Numbered from the stretch's first letter, positions 9,695-18,282 are shown. The stretch: DNA of 64,000 bases from Bacteroidota bacterium (GCA_024279425.1 JAJRRO010000028.1:18697-82696), one strand, 5' to 3'. Numbers and translations are program-made. The notes: generated by a model not told the origin, from the letters alone.

Positions 9695-10969
9695 TTAGTT
9701 TCCAAGTTCATTGTACAACCAACTAAACCTAAGTTCATCTTGTTCGGGGTATGACCAATGCCCAGTGTCTTGAAAAAGATGTAATTCTTTTTCGGCGGTA
9801 ATAATATTAAAGGCGGCAAAAGTTGAAGTAGGGGGGCAAGTGTAGTCGTTAAAGCCCCATGTATACCAACCTGGAACATTAATAAATCTTGCAAAATTTA
9901 CAATATCGTAATATTTTGAAGTTACAATATGATCACTTTTTTGTATTTCTTTGACCTGAAACATAGCAGGCCAGCCTCCTGCGCGATTATTTAAATAACC
10001 AGTTAAGTCCGAAAGAGCTGGGTATGATGCGGCAAGACATGTTATTCTCGAATCTAGACCGGCGGTTACAATAGAGAGTGCCCCCCCTTGACTACCTCCT
10101 GTAACGGCGACATTTTCTCCATCGAATTCATCTAGGGCATAGATAAAATCGATTGCACGAATACAGCCTAAATAAACTCTCTTATAATAGTAATTATTTT
10201 TATCATCTAAATCAGAAAAATAGTAATTTCTTAAGGCCCCTGATTTTAAATCTTCATAAACTTGCGGATCCAATGTTACTGAAATACCATGAATTCCTAT
10301 TCTAAGAGTAATAAAACCTTTGGCTGCACTGGCAATATCTCCACTATGAGGACGCACTCCAGCACCTGGAACATGTAAAATCGCCGGATATTTCCCTTTC
10401 TTTTTCGGCAAACAGAGAATGCCATATATTTTACCGTGTATGTTTTTCATACTTACTTCATAAACATTTACCTTGTCTGTGCATCTTTCAGGTAAAAGTC
10501 TCAACATAGGGTCAATCGAAATTTTTGCTAGCTTTTGCTTCCAGGCATCCCAAAATTCCGTAAAATCATCTGGAAGGGTTGTCGTAGGTTTAATGCTATC
10601 AACAGCATAGCCTACAGTAGAGTAATTAGAATAAGTGTACCCATCAATTTCCACATCTACAAAACATCTAATAAACCCAGGGGTTTTTAATGATGATGCT
10701 TTCACAGTTACTGATCCGTTTTTTAATTTCACAATTCCCTCTTCAGTTATGGGCATTCTTTCTTGTCTAATTCTATATTTTATATGTACATCAAGCGGAA
10801 TATTATTCTTATATACTATAATGTTAAAAACGACCTCGTCTCCAATGTTATATTTCCAATCGGCATGGTCTGGTGTTATCACAATATTGACTAACTCCTT
10901 TCGGGGTTGTGCCTGAACAATACAAACACAAAACACCATGCTTATATACACTAATAGAAATCTCTTCAT
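9695..10969 (-). CDS. Secreted CE7-like (AXE1-type) acetyl esterase with N-terminal beta domain
   Basis: 424 residues from the ATG at 10969, chosen because a signal peptide (KRFLLVYISMVFCVCIVQA) follows directly; an upstream ATG at 10990 adds seven residues. After an Ig-like beta domain (about 25-125) comes an acetyl-xylan-esterase-type alpha/beta hydrolase: GGSQGG with Ser293, Asp375 in GFNDYTCPP, and His404 in DTGHWSYPEQ, a full catalytic triad in the expected order. It should deacetylate oligosaccharides or polysaccharide in the periplasm. It converges with the lyase gene and is transcribed in the same direction as GH88, separated by 281 nt, so it may have its own promoter. Confidence 0.8.
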   Translation of the reverse strand: MKRFLLVYISMVFCVCIVQAQPRKELVNIVITPDHADWKYNIGDEVVFNIIVYKNNIPLDVHIKYRIRQERMPITEEGIVKLKNGSVTVKASSLKTPGFIRCFVDVEIDGYTYSNYSTVGYAVDSIKPTTTLPDDFTEFWDAWKQKLAKISIDPMLRLLPERCTDKVNVYEVSMKNIHGKIYGILCLPKKKGKYPAILHVPGAGVRPHSGDIASAAKGFITLRIGIHGISVTLDPQVYEDLKSGALRNYYFSDLDDKNNYYYKRVYLGCIRAIDFIYALDEFDGENVAVTGGSQGGALSIVTAGLDSRITCLAASYPALSDLTGYLNNRAGGWPAMFQVKEIQKSDHIVTSKYYDIVNFARFINVPGWYTWGFNDYTCPPTSTFAAFNIITAEKELHLFQDTGHWSYPEQDELRFSWLYNELGN

Positions 10970-11250
10970 TTCCCTCCGTATTCCCTTCATGGTTCTTAAG
11001 AATTTTTATTTAAAATATATTGGTTGCTTCAATTTTATACGGATATTGCCAACATCAATCAATAGTTATGATAACGGAAGTTGAAGAAATGGCTTTAATC
11101 TGTGCTGCTATAGAGATTGTCTCATTTTAGGCTTTGTGATAACGTTCCTTGCCCGGGTCTGTCACCCTGACTAGTATCATCAATAGCTATCCAAATGCTC
11201 TTGTCTTGAAACGTTCTTCAACACTTTATCCATATGAAAGAAAAGAGATA

Positions 11251-12441
11251 TTAATTAGATTTAAATCTTTTTTCCCTGAGCATTGCTTCCAAAAAATAAT
11301 AATCCCCGTAGACGATAGGCCCATCAATCTCATCATTCGCAGGCCAATTTCCCGTACTAGAATCTAAAATAAAGGGTCCTTCTTTATTCTCTAGAATGTA
11401 CTTCTTTGATTTAAGTGTCTCTAAAACCTTTTGAGAATAAACCACATATTTCTTGTTTTCGGTATATGAATATAATTCAAATAAGGCAGAAGCGACTATT
11501 GCAGATGCAGATACGTCTCTTGGAGCATTTGGAATATTAGGATCTGCGAAATCCCAATAGGGTATACCATCTTCAGGTAAATTTTTATGTTTTAGATAAT
11601 ATGTTGCTGTTAGCTCTGCCTGATTAAGGTATGAAATCTCCTTTGTATATCTATATGCCATTGTATATCCATATATAGCCCATGCCTGACCTCTGGCCCA
11701 AGAAGATTCATCGTTGAACCCTTGATGGGTCATCTTATTCCTGACCGTTCCATGAATGGTATCATAATCCACTACATGATAAGTGCTATTATCAACTCTG
11801 AAGTGATTCTCTAGTGTTGTATTGGCATGCTGTACGGCTAATTGATGATAAATGCTGTCGCCAGAAATTTTAGTGGCCTCGAACAACAGCTCTAGATTCA
11901 TCATATTATCTATGATAACAGGAAATTCCCATAAATCCTTACCAAAGTCCCATGAAAGTATGCTACCGACATTTTTGTTGAATCTTTTACTTAAAGAACG
12001 TGCGGCTTCTAAAATTACATTTTGATATTCCTTTTTTTCAATAGCTTTGTGTCCTGTGCCAAAACTGCAGTAAATCATAAACCCGGTATCATGTGATCTA
12101 TCGTTGTATTTTTCTTTTTCCATAAAAGCAGTCCATTCGATTGCTTTTTCCATGTATTCCATATTTTCTGTAAGTTGGTATAGAAGCCATAGACTACCAG
12201 GGAAAAAACCACTTGTCCAATCTTTTGATCCATTTTTCCTAATAACTTTAGTTTTGGTTGACATACTCCTAGGAAAAGCTAAGGAATCTGCCCTATACTC
12301 AAGAAGTTTTCGATATCTTATTTCCAAAAGCGAATCAATATCTGCTGTTATCATTTCATTCTTTGAGGTGTTATTCGACTTACATGCCACAAAAAACGAT
12401 AAACATCCTATGATGATACCCAAATATTTTATTTTAAACAT
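11251..12441 (-). CDS. GH88 unsaturated glucuronyl hydrolase, lipoprotein
   Basis: 396 residues with a lipoprotein signal (SFFVAC, Cys20). The alpha6/alpha6-barrel motifs of GH88 are present: WTSGFFPGSLW near 75-86, SHDTGF with Asp118, IIDNMMNLE with Asp178, and SSWARGQAW. The spacing of Asp118 and Asp178 matches that of the two catalytic aspartates in characterised bacterial UGLs. The enzyme hydrates the 4,5-double bond made by the lyase and releases the uronate as 5-dehydro-4-deoxy-glucuronate, which feeds the KduI/KduD enzymes encoded divergently across 201 bp. The membrane anchor suggests action on the periplasmic face. Confidence 0.9.
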   Translation of the reverse strand: MFKIKYLGIIIGCLSFFVACKSNNTSKNEMITADIDSLLEIRYRKLLEYRADSLAFPRSMSTKTKVIRKNGSKDWTSGFFPGSLWLLYQLTENMEYMEKAIEWTAFMEKEKYNDRSHDTGFMIYCSFGTGHKAIEKKEYQNVILEAARSLSKRFNKNVGSILSWDFGKDLWEFPVIIDNMMNLELLFEATKISGDSIYHQLAVQHANTTLENHFRVDNSTYHVVDYDTIHGTVRNKMTHQGFNDESSWARGQAWAIYGYTMAYRYTKEISYLNQAELTATYYLKHKNLPEDGIPYWDFADPNIPNAPRDVSASAIVASALFELYSYTENKKYVVYSQKVLETLKSKKYILENKEGPFILDSSTGNWPANDEIDGPIVYGDYYFLEAMLREKRFKSN

Positions 12442-12533
12442 ATATGTATTGGTTTTGTTTTAATAGAAACATCGCGTTTAGTTACTGGAAACCCCAATAT
12501 AACAATGTAAAAATAGTCTTTTTTTGAGTATTT

Positions 12534-12549
12534 ATACAATCGATTGTAT
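12534..12549. promoter_or_regulatory. Perfect 16-bp palindrome, candidate LacI/GntR-type operator
   Basis: ATACAATCGATTGTAT is exactly self-complementary. It lies in the 201-bp gap between divergent GH88 and kduI genes and ends 7 bp before a Bacteroidota -7 box for kduI. The central CG with AT-rich half-sites is typical of LacI-family operators. No such regulator gene is in the window, so the binding protein is unknown. Confidence 0.55.
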
Positions 12550-12556
12550 TATTTCT

Positions 12557-12564
12557 TATTTTTG
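12557..12564 (+). promoter_or_regulatory. Candidate -7 element for kduI-kduD
   Basis: TATTTTTG fits the Bacteroidota -7 consensus TAnnTTTG. It would give a leader of about 70 nt before the kduI ATG at 12643. A -33 TTTG at the usual spacing is not clear; the nearest (12523-12526) is about 10 bp too far. The operator-like palindrome sits where the -33 region would be. Confidence 0.4.
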
Positions 12565-12642
12565 TAAAAAATCGCTCTTAAATCCATAAAGTAGTTTAAA
12601 AGCAATTCTAAAATACACTTTCTTTATAAAATAAAAAACAAA

Positions 12643-13482
12643 ATGTCAACAACTTACGAAACAAGATATGCATCAAGCCCAGAAGCTATAAAACAGTACA
12701 GCACAACATTGTTGAGGAGTGAGTTCCTTATTGATAATCTTATGCAAGAAGGAAAAATCAATCTGACCTATACTCACTATGACCGATATATTGCAGGTTC
12801 AGTGGTTCCATTGAACACTTTGAAGTTAGAAGCTATAGACCCTTTAAAGTCATCTTATTTTTTAGAACGTAGGGAATTGGGCGTCATCAATGTTGGTGAG
12901 AGCGGTTCTATTGAGGTCGATGGAACTTTATATGCTTTGGAACATAGAGATGCATTATATATTGGCATGGGTAACAAAGAAATTGTTTTCAAAAGCGATA
13001 ACGCAGACAAACCCGCAAAATTCTATTTGAATTCTGCCCCTGCACATACTAATTATCCGACCCGAAAAGTAAGCTTGACCGAAGCCAATAAATTAGAACT
13101 AGGTTCTATGGTGACGGCAAACCATCGTACCGTGAGCCAAATGATAATAGGTGGTGTAGTGACAACCTGCCAATTACAAATGGGGATGACAACACTAAAA
13201 ACAGGAAGTGTGTGGAACACAATGCCAGCCCATGTACACGACCGTCGTATGGAAATATATTTCTATTTGGATATGCCAGAGGAACAAGCAGTATGCCATT
13301 TCATGGGACAGCCTACCGAAACCAGACATATTTGGGTGCATAACCATCAAGCGGTCATCTCACCGCCATGGTCTATCCATTGCGGTTCGGGAACATCAAA
13401 CTATACTTTTATTTGGGGAATGGCCGGTGAAAATTTGGATTACAATGATATGGATGTAGCAAAGATTACAGAATTAAGATAA
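12643..13482 (+). CDS. kduI: 5-dehydro-4-deoxy-D-glucuronate isomerase
   Basis: 279 residues, matching the usual length of 278. This cytosolic zinc enzyme converts 5-keto-4-deoxyuronate to 3-deoxy-D-glycero-2,5-hexodiulosonate. The zinc site is intact: His197 and His199 in PAHVHD, Glu204 in MEIYFY, and His246 in WSIHCGSG, each one residue offset from the E. coli positions. There is no signal peptide. It is the first gene after the operator-like palindrome and lies 6 nt before kduD, so the two form an operon that consumes the product of the GH88 enzyme. Confidence 0.96.
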   Translation: MSTTYETRYASSPEAIKQYSTTLLRSEFLIDNLMQEGKINLTYTHYDRYIAGSVVPLNTLKLEAIDPLKSSYFLERRELGVINVGESGSIEVDGTLYALEHRDALYIGMGNKEIVFKSDNADKPAKFYLNSAPAHTNYPTRKVSLTEANKLELGSMVTANHRTVSQMIIGGVVTTCQLQMGMTTLKTGSVWNTMPAHVHDRRMEIYFYLDMPEEQAVCHFMGQPTETRHIWVHNHQAVISPPWSIHCGSGTSNYTFIWGMAGENLDYNDMDVAKITELR

Positions 13483-13488
13483 TTGGAT

Positions 13489-14283
13489 ATGAGAATTTCG
13501 TTGTTTGATTTAAAAGGAAAAGTGGCATTGGTAACAGGAAGTACACATGGATTAGGAATGGCTATGGCCAAAGGTCTTGGTAAGGCCGGAGCTACGATAA
13601 TCGTGAATGGGAATTCTTCCCAAGAAAAAGTTGATGAAGCCGTCAAGTTTTATGAGGCTGAGAAAATAAAGGCTGTAGGGTACAAGTTTAATGTTGCCGA
13701 TGAAGCTGAAGTTATCGAGGCGGTTCAAAAGATCCATCGTGAAGTCGGCCCTATTGATATCCTCATCAACAATGCGGGCATTATAAAGCGTACACCACTT
13801 GAAGAAATGGAAGTGGCCGACTTTAAAGAAGTTATAAACATAGATTTAGTAAGTCCGTTTATAGTTTCTAAACATGTGGTAAAAAGTATGATAATTAGAA
13901 AACAAGGGAAAATCATTAATATATGCTCCATGATGAGTGAATTGGGCAGAAATACAGTTGGCGCTTATGCGGCTGCAAAGGGTGGGCTGAAAATGTTGAC
14001 ACAAAATATGGCGACGGAATGGGCCAAGCACAATATTCAAATCAATGGAATCGGTCCCGGATATTTTGCAACAACGCAAACTACTTCAATTAGAGTTGAT
14101 GGTCATCCGTTTAACGAATTTATTATTAATAGAACTCCAGCTGCTAAATGGGGGAATCCCAAGGATTTAGAAGGTGCAGCCATTTTTTTGGCGTCTAAAG
14201 CCAGTGATTTTGTAAATGGTCATATCTTGTATGTCGATGGCGGAATTCTTGCAACGATAGGAAAACCTTTAGACGAAAATTAA
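13489..14283 (+). CDS. kduD: 2-dehydro-3-deoxy-D-gluconate 5-dehydrogenase (SDR family)
   Basis: 264 residues from the ATG at 13489; an in-frame TTG at 13483 is possible but less likely. It is a classical short-chain dehydrogenase: TGSTHGLG cofactor motif at residues 16-23, NNAG near 94-97, catalytic Ser near 147, Tyr160 and Lys164 in YAAAK, and a C-terminal YVDGG. It reduces the diulosonate made by KduI to 2-keto-3-deoxygluconate with NAD(P)H. Its coupling to kduI with a 6-nt gap supports the KduD assignment over other gluconate 5-dehydrogenases. KDG kinase and aldolase genes are not in the window. Confidence 0.92.
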   Translation: MRISLFDLKGKVALVTGSTHGLGMAMAKGLGKAGATIIVNGNSSQEKVDEAVKFYEAEKIKAVGYKFNVADEAEVIEAVQKIHREVGPIDILINNAGIIKRTPLEEMEVADFKEVINIDLVSPFIVSKHVVKSMIIRKQGKIINICSMMSELGRNTVGAYAAAKGGLKMLTQNMATEWAKHNIQINGIGPGYFATTQTTSIRVDGHPFNEFIINRTPAAKWGNPKDLEGAAIFLASKASDFVNGHILYVDGGILATIGKPLDEN

Positions 14284-14295
14284 CACCAACTAATT

Positions 14296-15471
14296 ATGCG
14301 CAACTATCTCCTAATTCTCATCGCAAGCATTTTTATCACTTGTTCGCATAAAGAACAGAAGAATAAAATAATCGTAATCAAAAACATACTGAACATAGAT
14401 AGGTCTTTTGAAACTGTAGAGCTTGCCAAAGAATTATTTGGCATGAACGGGCAGAAAAAATTAGAGCTATATGGCATTAGAGATATGGATTCCAAAGAAT
14501 TTCTAGTCACTCAACCCATTGATAATGATGGTGATGGAATCTATGACGTTCTATTGTTTCAACCTAAGATTTTAAAGCGGTCGGAAAAAAAGTTTGAAAT
14601 TGTACTAAATGCACCTACTTTAGAAAAAGATAGCGTTATGAGTTGTTATTCAAGATTCGTTCCTGAAAGAACAGATGATTACGCCTGGGAAAATAATAGA
14701 GTAGCCTTTCGAACCTATGGCCCCATGGCGCAGAAAATGGTGGAGGAGGGTATTTCTGGGGGCACGCTATCAAGTGGTATTGATGCATGGTTAAAAAAGG
14801 TAGAATATCCCATTATAAATAAGTGGTATGAAAAAACTACTACAGGAAAGGGCAGCTATCATAAAGATACAGGAGAAGGTCTTGACAATTTTCATGTAGG
14901 AAATAGCAGAGGAGTTGGTGGTACTGCGGTAAAAGTGGATAGCATTTATTTTTTTTCCAAAAATTTTATTTCTTGGAAGACTATGAGCAATGGCCCCATA
15001 CGAACTAGTTTTACATTGGAGTATAATAATTGGTCAGCTGGTGGTACAATTATTAAAGAGGTTAAAAACATTTCTTTGGATTTTGGTAGTAATTTATCTA
15101 GATACGAAGTCCTTATCGAAGGAAAAAATCAAATCTCCGCGGGTCTAACATTACATGAAAACGATGGAGTCGTAAATGCCAATGCTGCTAATGGTTATAT
15201 TAGCTACTGGCAACCGCATGAAAACTCCGAATTGGGTATGGCAATAGTAGTTCCACAAGAATATTATAATGGGCATGAAAAATACGAGACTCCGGAATTA
15301 GATTTAAGTAACCTATTCGTCTATTTAAAAGTAATGAACAACAAGGTTATATATTATGCGGGTTTTGGATGGAAAGAGAACGGTCAATTTAAAACGAACA
15401 AAGAATGGGAAAACTATTTGGAGCAGTTTTCCAAAAAAATTAACAATCCACTTATCATAGAAATTAGATAA
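14296..15471 (+). CDS. DUF4861-family lipoprotein
   Basis: 391 residues, 12 nt after kduD and probably in the same operon. The N-terminus is a lipoprotein signal (IASIFITC, Cys at 16). The rest is beta-rich and matches the pattern of DUF4861 proteins (GGTLSSGIDAWLKKVEYPI, then GKGSYHKDTGEGLDNFHVG). Members accompany lyases and GH88/GH105 enzymes in Bacteroidota pectin and ulvan-type loci. A glycan-binding or hydrolytic role has been suggested for the family; nothing in this sequence decides it. Confidence 0.75.
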   Translation: MRNYLLILIASIFITCSHKEQKNKIIVIKNILNIDRSFETVELAKELFGMNGQKKLELYGIRDMDSKEFLVTQPIDNDGDGIYDVLLFQPKILKRSEKKFEIVLNAPTLEKDSVMSCYSRFVPERTDDYAWENNRVAFRTYGPMAQKMVEEGISGGTLSSGIDAWLKKVEYPIINKWYEKTTTGKGSYHKDTGEGLDNFHVGNSRGVGGTAVKVDSIYFFSKNFISWKTMSNGPIRTSFTLEYNNWSAGGTIIKEVKNISLDFGSNLSRYEVLIEGKNQISAGLTLHENDGVVNANAANGYISYWQPHENSELGMAIVVPQEYYNGHEKYETPELDLSNLFVYLKVMNNKVIYYAGFGWKENGQFKTNKEWENYLEQFSKKINNPLIIEIR

Positions 15472-15486
15472 AATCCTCACGAATTA

Positions 15487-15714
15487 ATGTTCAAAATTGA
15501 ACCTAAAGAAAATAGAATGATTAATAATTCAAATACTAGAAGAAATTTTATAAAAAAAACCGCTGCTACTTCTGCTCTATTTATTGCAGGGGGCCTTATT
15601 GCCTCGATTTAGTGCCAAAAGTTATGCCCGTATTTTGGGGTCGAATGAAAGGATAAATGTTTCTATAATGGGTGTTAATAGTCGTGGGAATGCCCTGGCT
15701 AATTTTTTTTCCGG
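15487..15714 (+). pseudogene. Gfo/Idh/MocA oxidoreductase, 5' remnant, frameshifted and truncated
   Basis: An ATG at 15487 (or 15517) starts a Tat-type signal (TRRNFIKKTAATSALFIAG). After the run of five Gs at 15589-15593 the frame is lost and stops at about 15612. Removing one G restores LLPRFSAKSYARILGSNERI, then NVSIMGVNSRGNALANFF, the start of a Gfo/Idh/MocA Rossmann domain. Homology ends at about 15714, directly before a perfect palindrome, and the remaining 300 or so residues are missing. It lies 16 nt after the DUF4861 gene and was probably the next gene of the kdu operon, acting on a sugar or uronate. Confidence 0.75.
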
Positions 15715-15715
15715 C

Positions 15716-15753
15716 TGTATTTACAAATGTGCTCGAGCACATTTGTAAATACA
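15716..15753. repeat. Perfect 38-bp palindrome
   Basis: Both arms are exact reverse complements with no spacer, centred on CTCGAG between 15734 and 15735; the half-site begins TGTATTTACAAATGTGC. It marks the exact border between the truncated oxidoreductase and the methyltransferase fragment. It could fold into a 19-bp hairpin as RNA or a cruciform as DNA. It may be a terminator or operator brought in with the methyltransferase, or a recombination scar. Confidence 0.85.
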
Positions 15754-15773
15754 CTAACTTAAATGAATAGATT

Positions 15774-16038
15774 ATGAGTGGAAGTTTATTTTCAGGATGC
15801 GGAGGATTCGATTTAGGATTTAAAAATGCTGGTTTTGAATTAGCTTGGGCCAATGATATCGATAGCGATGCTTGTACAACATATAGGAAAAACATTGGAG
15901 AAATTATTGAGGGAAGCATTCATGATATTGATATAACTAAACTTTCTAAAATTGATGTATTAACAGCTGGATTCCCTTGCCAGCCTTTTTCTATTGCTGG
16001 TTCGAGAAAAGGTATTAACGATAATAAAGGTACCCTTG
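15774..16038 (+). pseudogene. DNA (cytosine-5) methyltransferase, N-terminal fragment
   Basis: The reading frame from ATG 15774 runs to 16172 (132 codons), but only the first 85-88 residues are methyltransferase. Motif I ([12 protein letters not shown]), an acidic cofactor motif (NDID), motif IV with the catalytic Pro-Cys (AGFPCQPFS), and the following [13 protein letters not shown] are present. Motifs VI (ENV), VIII, the target recognition domain, IX and X are absent, so it cannot methylate. After about 16038 the frame runs directly into sequence of a different protein family. No restriction endonuclease partner is visible. Confidence 0.8.
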
Positions 16039-16327
16039 TGGATGAAACCATTCAAAGAGCAAGATACCGAGAAGGTTATAAAAAAGAAGTATTTATGAGG
16101 AAGGGAGAAGTCTATAAGCTAGTGCTATCCTTAATGAATACCAGTAATTATTTCAAAAAGGGCACCGGATAAGAATCGAAATCTCCAGTAGCAATTTCCC
16201 AAGGTTTGAGAGAAACTTGAACACCTGAGGCAATAATTATGATGAGTCTATAGGGGTTACGGCCAATAATAAAATTCATCATTCCAAAATGTATCCCTCG
16301 CAAATTAGATTACCTATAGTGCGGTAG
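16039..16327 (+). pseudogene. CocE/NonD-type alpha/beta hydrolase, C-terminal remnant
   Basis: The frame continuing from the methyltransferase fragment reads [18 protein letters not shown], then [22 protein letters not shown]. This is typical of the jelly-roll C-terminal domain of CocE/NonD (X-Pro dipeptidyl-peptidase-like) hydrolases. A one-base loss near 16164 breaks the frame. Shifting it gives [21 protein letters not shown], an in-frame TGA where Gly is expected (about 16227), then GNNYDESIGVTANNK and an end at TAG 16327. So there is at least one frameshift and one nonsense change, and the N-terminal catalytic domain is missing. It is a dead remnant. Confidence 0.75.
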
Positions 16328-16393
16328 TTGTTAAATAAAGATTCAATTTTAAAGCTTTTATTACCAAAAACCATAAAATTAAAACCCTTAAAA

Positions 16394-17899
16394 ATGAAGA
16401 ATTCATTTCTCTTTCTAACCATAATTCTCATGCTCTTTAGCTGTGACAAAAAAAAAGAAGAAGCTAAGAATCTTGAAAAAACCAAACAAAATGATAAGCC
16501 CAATATCATATTGATTGTTTCAGATGATCACGGGACTGATGATTTGGGCTGCTATGGTAACACCGCGATACAAACGCCTCATTTGGATAAACTGGCCTCT
16601 GAAGGAGTCCGGTTCACGAAAGCATATTGCACCACGGCTTCGTGTAGCGCCAGTAGGTCGGTAATTCTTACAGGGCTATATAATCATGCCAACGGGCAAT
16701 TTGGACACGTGCACGGCTACAACCATTTTTCCGCTTTTGACAAGATAAAAAGCTTACCCGTTATCCTAAACGAGCATGGGTACAAAACGGCTAGAATCGG
16801 TAAATACCACATCGGTCCTGAAAAGGTTTTTCAATTTGACGAAGCCTTAAAGGCAAGTTCTCGAAATTCGATAGAAATGGCCGATATAAGTAACAAGTTT
16901 ATCACCGAGAACAAAGAAAATCCCTTCTTTCTATATTTCTGTACAAGCGATCCTCACAGAGGAGGAGGGAAACTAACAGAAAGCGAATATCAACCCGACA
17001 GATTTGGAAACAAAGACGAGGGTTATGAAGGCGTGAAAAGAGTATTAACACCTGCATTAGATGTTAGTGTTCCTGAGTATTTGCCTGACAATTCGGCCAG
17101 TAGATCAGAGCTTTCCCAATACTATGAATCAGTAAACCGAATGGATCAAGGTGTAGGCAAATTGGTGCAGCACCTTAAAGATGCCAAAATTTATGATAAT
17201 ACAATTATTATTTACATCTCTGACAATGGTATTGCTTTTCCTGGAGCAAAAACCAACTTATACGATCCAGGTATGCGATTGCCTTGTATTATCAGAAATC
17301 CGCTAATCCCAAAAGTAGCCGAAACTTCCGATGCCATGGTCAATTGGGCTGACCTTACACCAACTATTCTCGATTTTGCAGGAATATACAAGCCCAATAT
17401 GCTATTAGATTATATTCCTGAAAAGGGAAAAAGTGAACCTAAAGGTTTGGGTGTTTTTAAGGATTTTCAGGGAAGGTCTTTCAAAGAGGTTATGCAAACG
17501 GGGGACACTAAAGGATGGGACGAGACTTATGCATCGCACACCTTTCATGAAATTACCATGTATTACCCCATGCGCGTTGCTATGGACAGAAAACATAAAC
17601 TCATCTGGAACATAGCCCATGGATTGGAATACCCATTTGCCTCAGATCTTTGGGCTTCGGCTACTTGGCAAAGCGTTCTAAGCGAAACAGGAGAACAATT
17701 GTACGGTGCCCGACCGGTGAAAAGTTATCTGAACCGGCCCGAGTTTGAACTTTTCGACTTGCAAGCAGATCCCTTGGAAGCAAAAAATTTGGCCTACAAC
17801 CCTGAATACAAAGATGTATTGGATGGCATGAAGGCGAAAATGAAGGCTTTTCAGAAAAATACCAAAGACCCTTGGCACGTGAAATGGACCCATGAATAA
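16394..17899 (+). CDS. S1-family sulfatase, lipoprotein, N-sulfoglucosamine sulfohydrolase-like
   Basis: 501 residues from the ATG at 16394, which starts a lipoprotein signal (ILMLFSC, Cys17). The in-frame start at 16328 adds 22 unrelated residues. The metal motif VSDDHG (Asp44, Asp45) and the formylglycine motif C-S-A-S-R with Cys84 are intact, followed by SVILTG. The Ser/Ala form of the motif and GLYNHANGQFGH resemble the heparan N-sulfatase branch of S1 sulfatases. With the first sulfatase it gives the locus two sulfatase activities. It starts only 66 nt after the hydrolase remnant, so its native promoter may be altered. Confidence 0.88.
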   Translation: MKNSFLFLTIILMLFSCDKKKEEAKNLEKTKQNDKPNIILIVSDDHGTDDLGCYGNTAIQTPHLDKLASEGVRFTKAYCTTASCSASRSVILTGLYNHANGQFGHVHGYNHFSAFDKIKSLPVILNEHGYKTARIGKYHIGPEKVFQFDEALKASSRNSIEMADISNKFITENKENPFFLYFCTSDPHRGGGKLTESEYQPDRFGNKDEGYEGVKRVLTPALDVSVPEYLPDNSASRSELSQYYESVNRMDQGVGKLVQHLKDAKIYDNTIIIYISDNGIAFPGAKTNLYDPGMRLPCIIRNPLIPKVAETSDAMVNWADLTPTILDFAGIYKPNMLLDYIPEKGKSEPKGLGVFKDFQGRSFKEVMQTGDTKGWDETYASHTFHEITMYYPMRVAMDRKHKLIWNIAHGLEYPFASDLWASATWQSVLSETGEQLYGARPVKSYLNRPEFELFDLQADPLEAKNLAYNPEYKDVLDGMKAKMKAFQKNTKDPWHVKWTHE

Positions 17900-18075
17900 T
17901 ATATATGGATATATCATTGGTAAGCAACTACAACATAGAATTCTTTATTCTATTAATGAAAATTTCTTGGCGTCATTTGGTGCAAAAGAATCCTTTTGAA
18001 GGTAAACCAACATTGAAGTTATATTCTGAGTTTATCAAAAAAGGCTTTTTTCCTGTATCATTGTGGTGCATCTGT

Positions 18076-18192
18076 TTAAACTAGAAAATCATTGGCAACG
18101 ACCAATAAATCCAGCATATTGTTTCCGTTATAGTCATGAACGATAATATCAGGGAAGAAAGATATTGGGGTATATTCCAACAGCGGTTTATT
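18076..18192 (-). pseudogene. Possible remnant of an FG-GAP/ASPIC-type protein
   Basis: A 38-codon minus-strand stretch ends in TAA at 18076-18078 and reads FFPDIIVHDYNGNNMLDLL then VVANDF. DxNGNxxxDLLVVAND resembles the calcium loop of FG-GAP/UnbV-ASPIC proteins. It is preceded by a stop (18193-18195) and there is no start, so at best this is debris. Confidence 0.35.
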
Positions 18193-18264
18193 TCAAACTT
18201 TCCTTTACTAACATTAATTAAGTGTGCCGATGTCCTAACTTTATGCCCTGTTATAAGTCCTTTT

Positions 18265-18282
18265 AAAGGGACACCCTTTTTT
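18265..18282 (+). terminator. Rho-independent terminator, plus strand
   Basis: AAAGGG, a 3-nt loop, CCCTTT and then a T-run, read on the plus strand. It lies about 365 nt after the sulfatase stop and could also block read-through into the convergent array. Confidence 0.5.
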
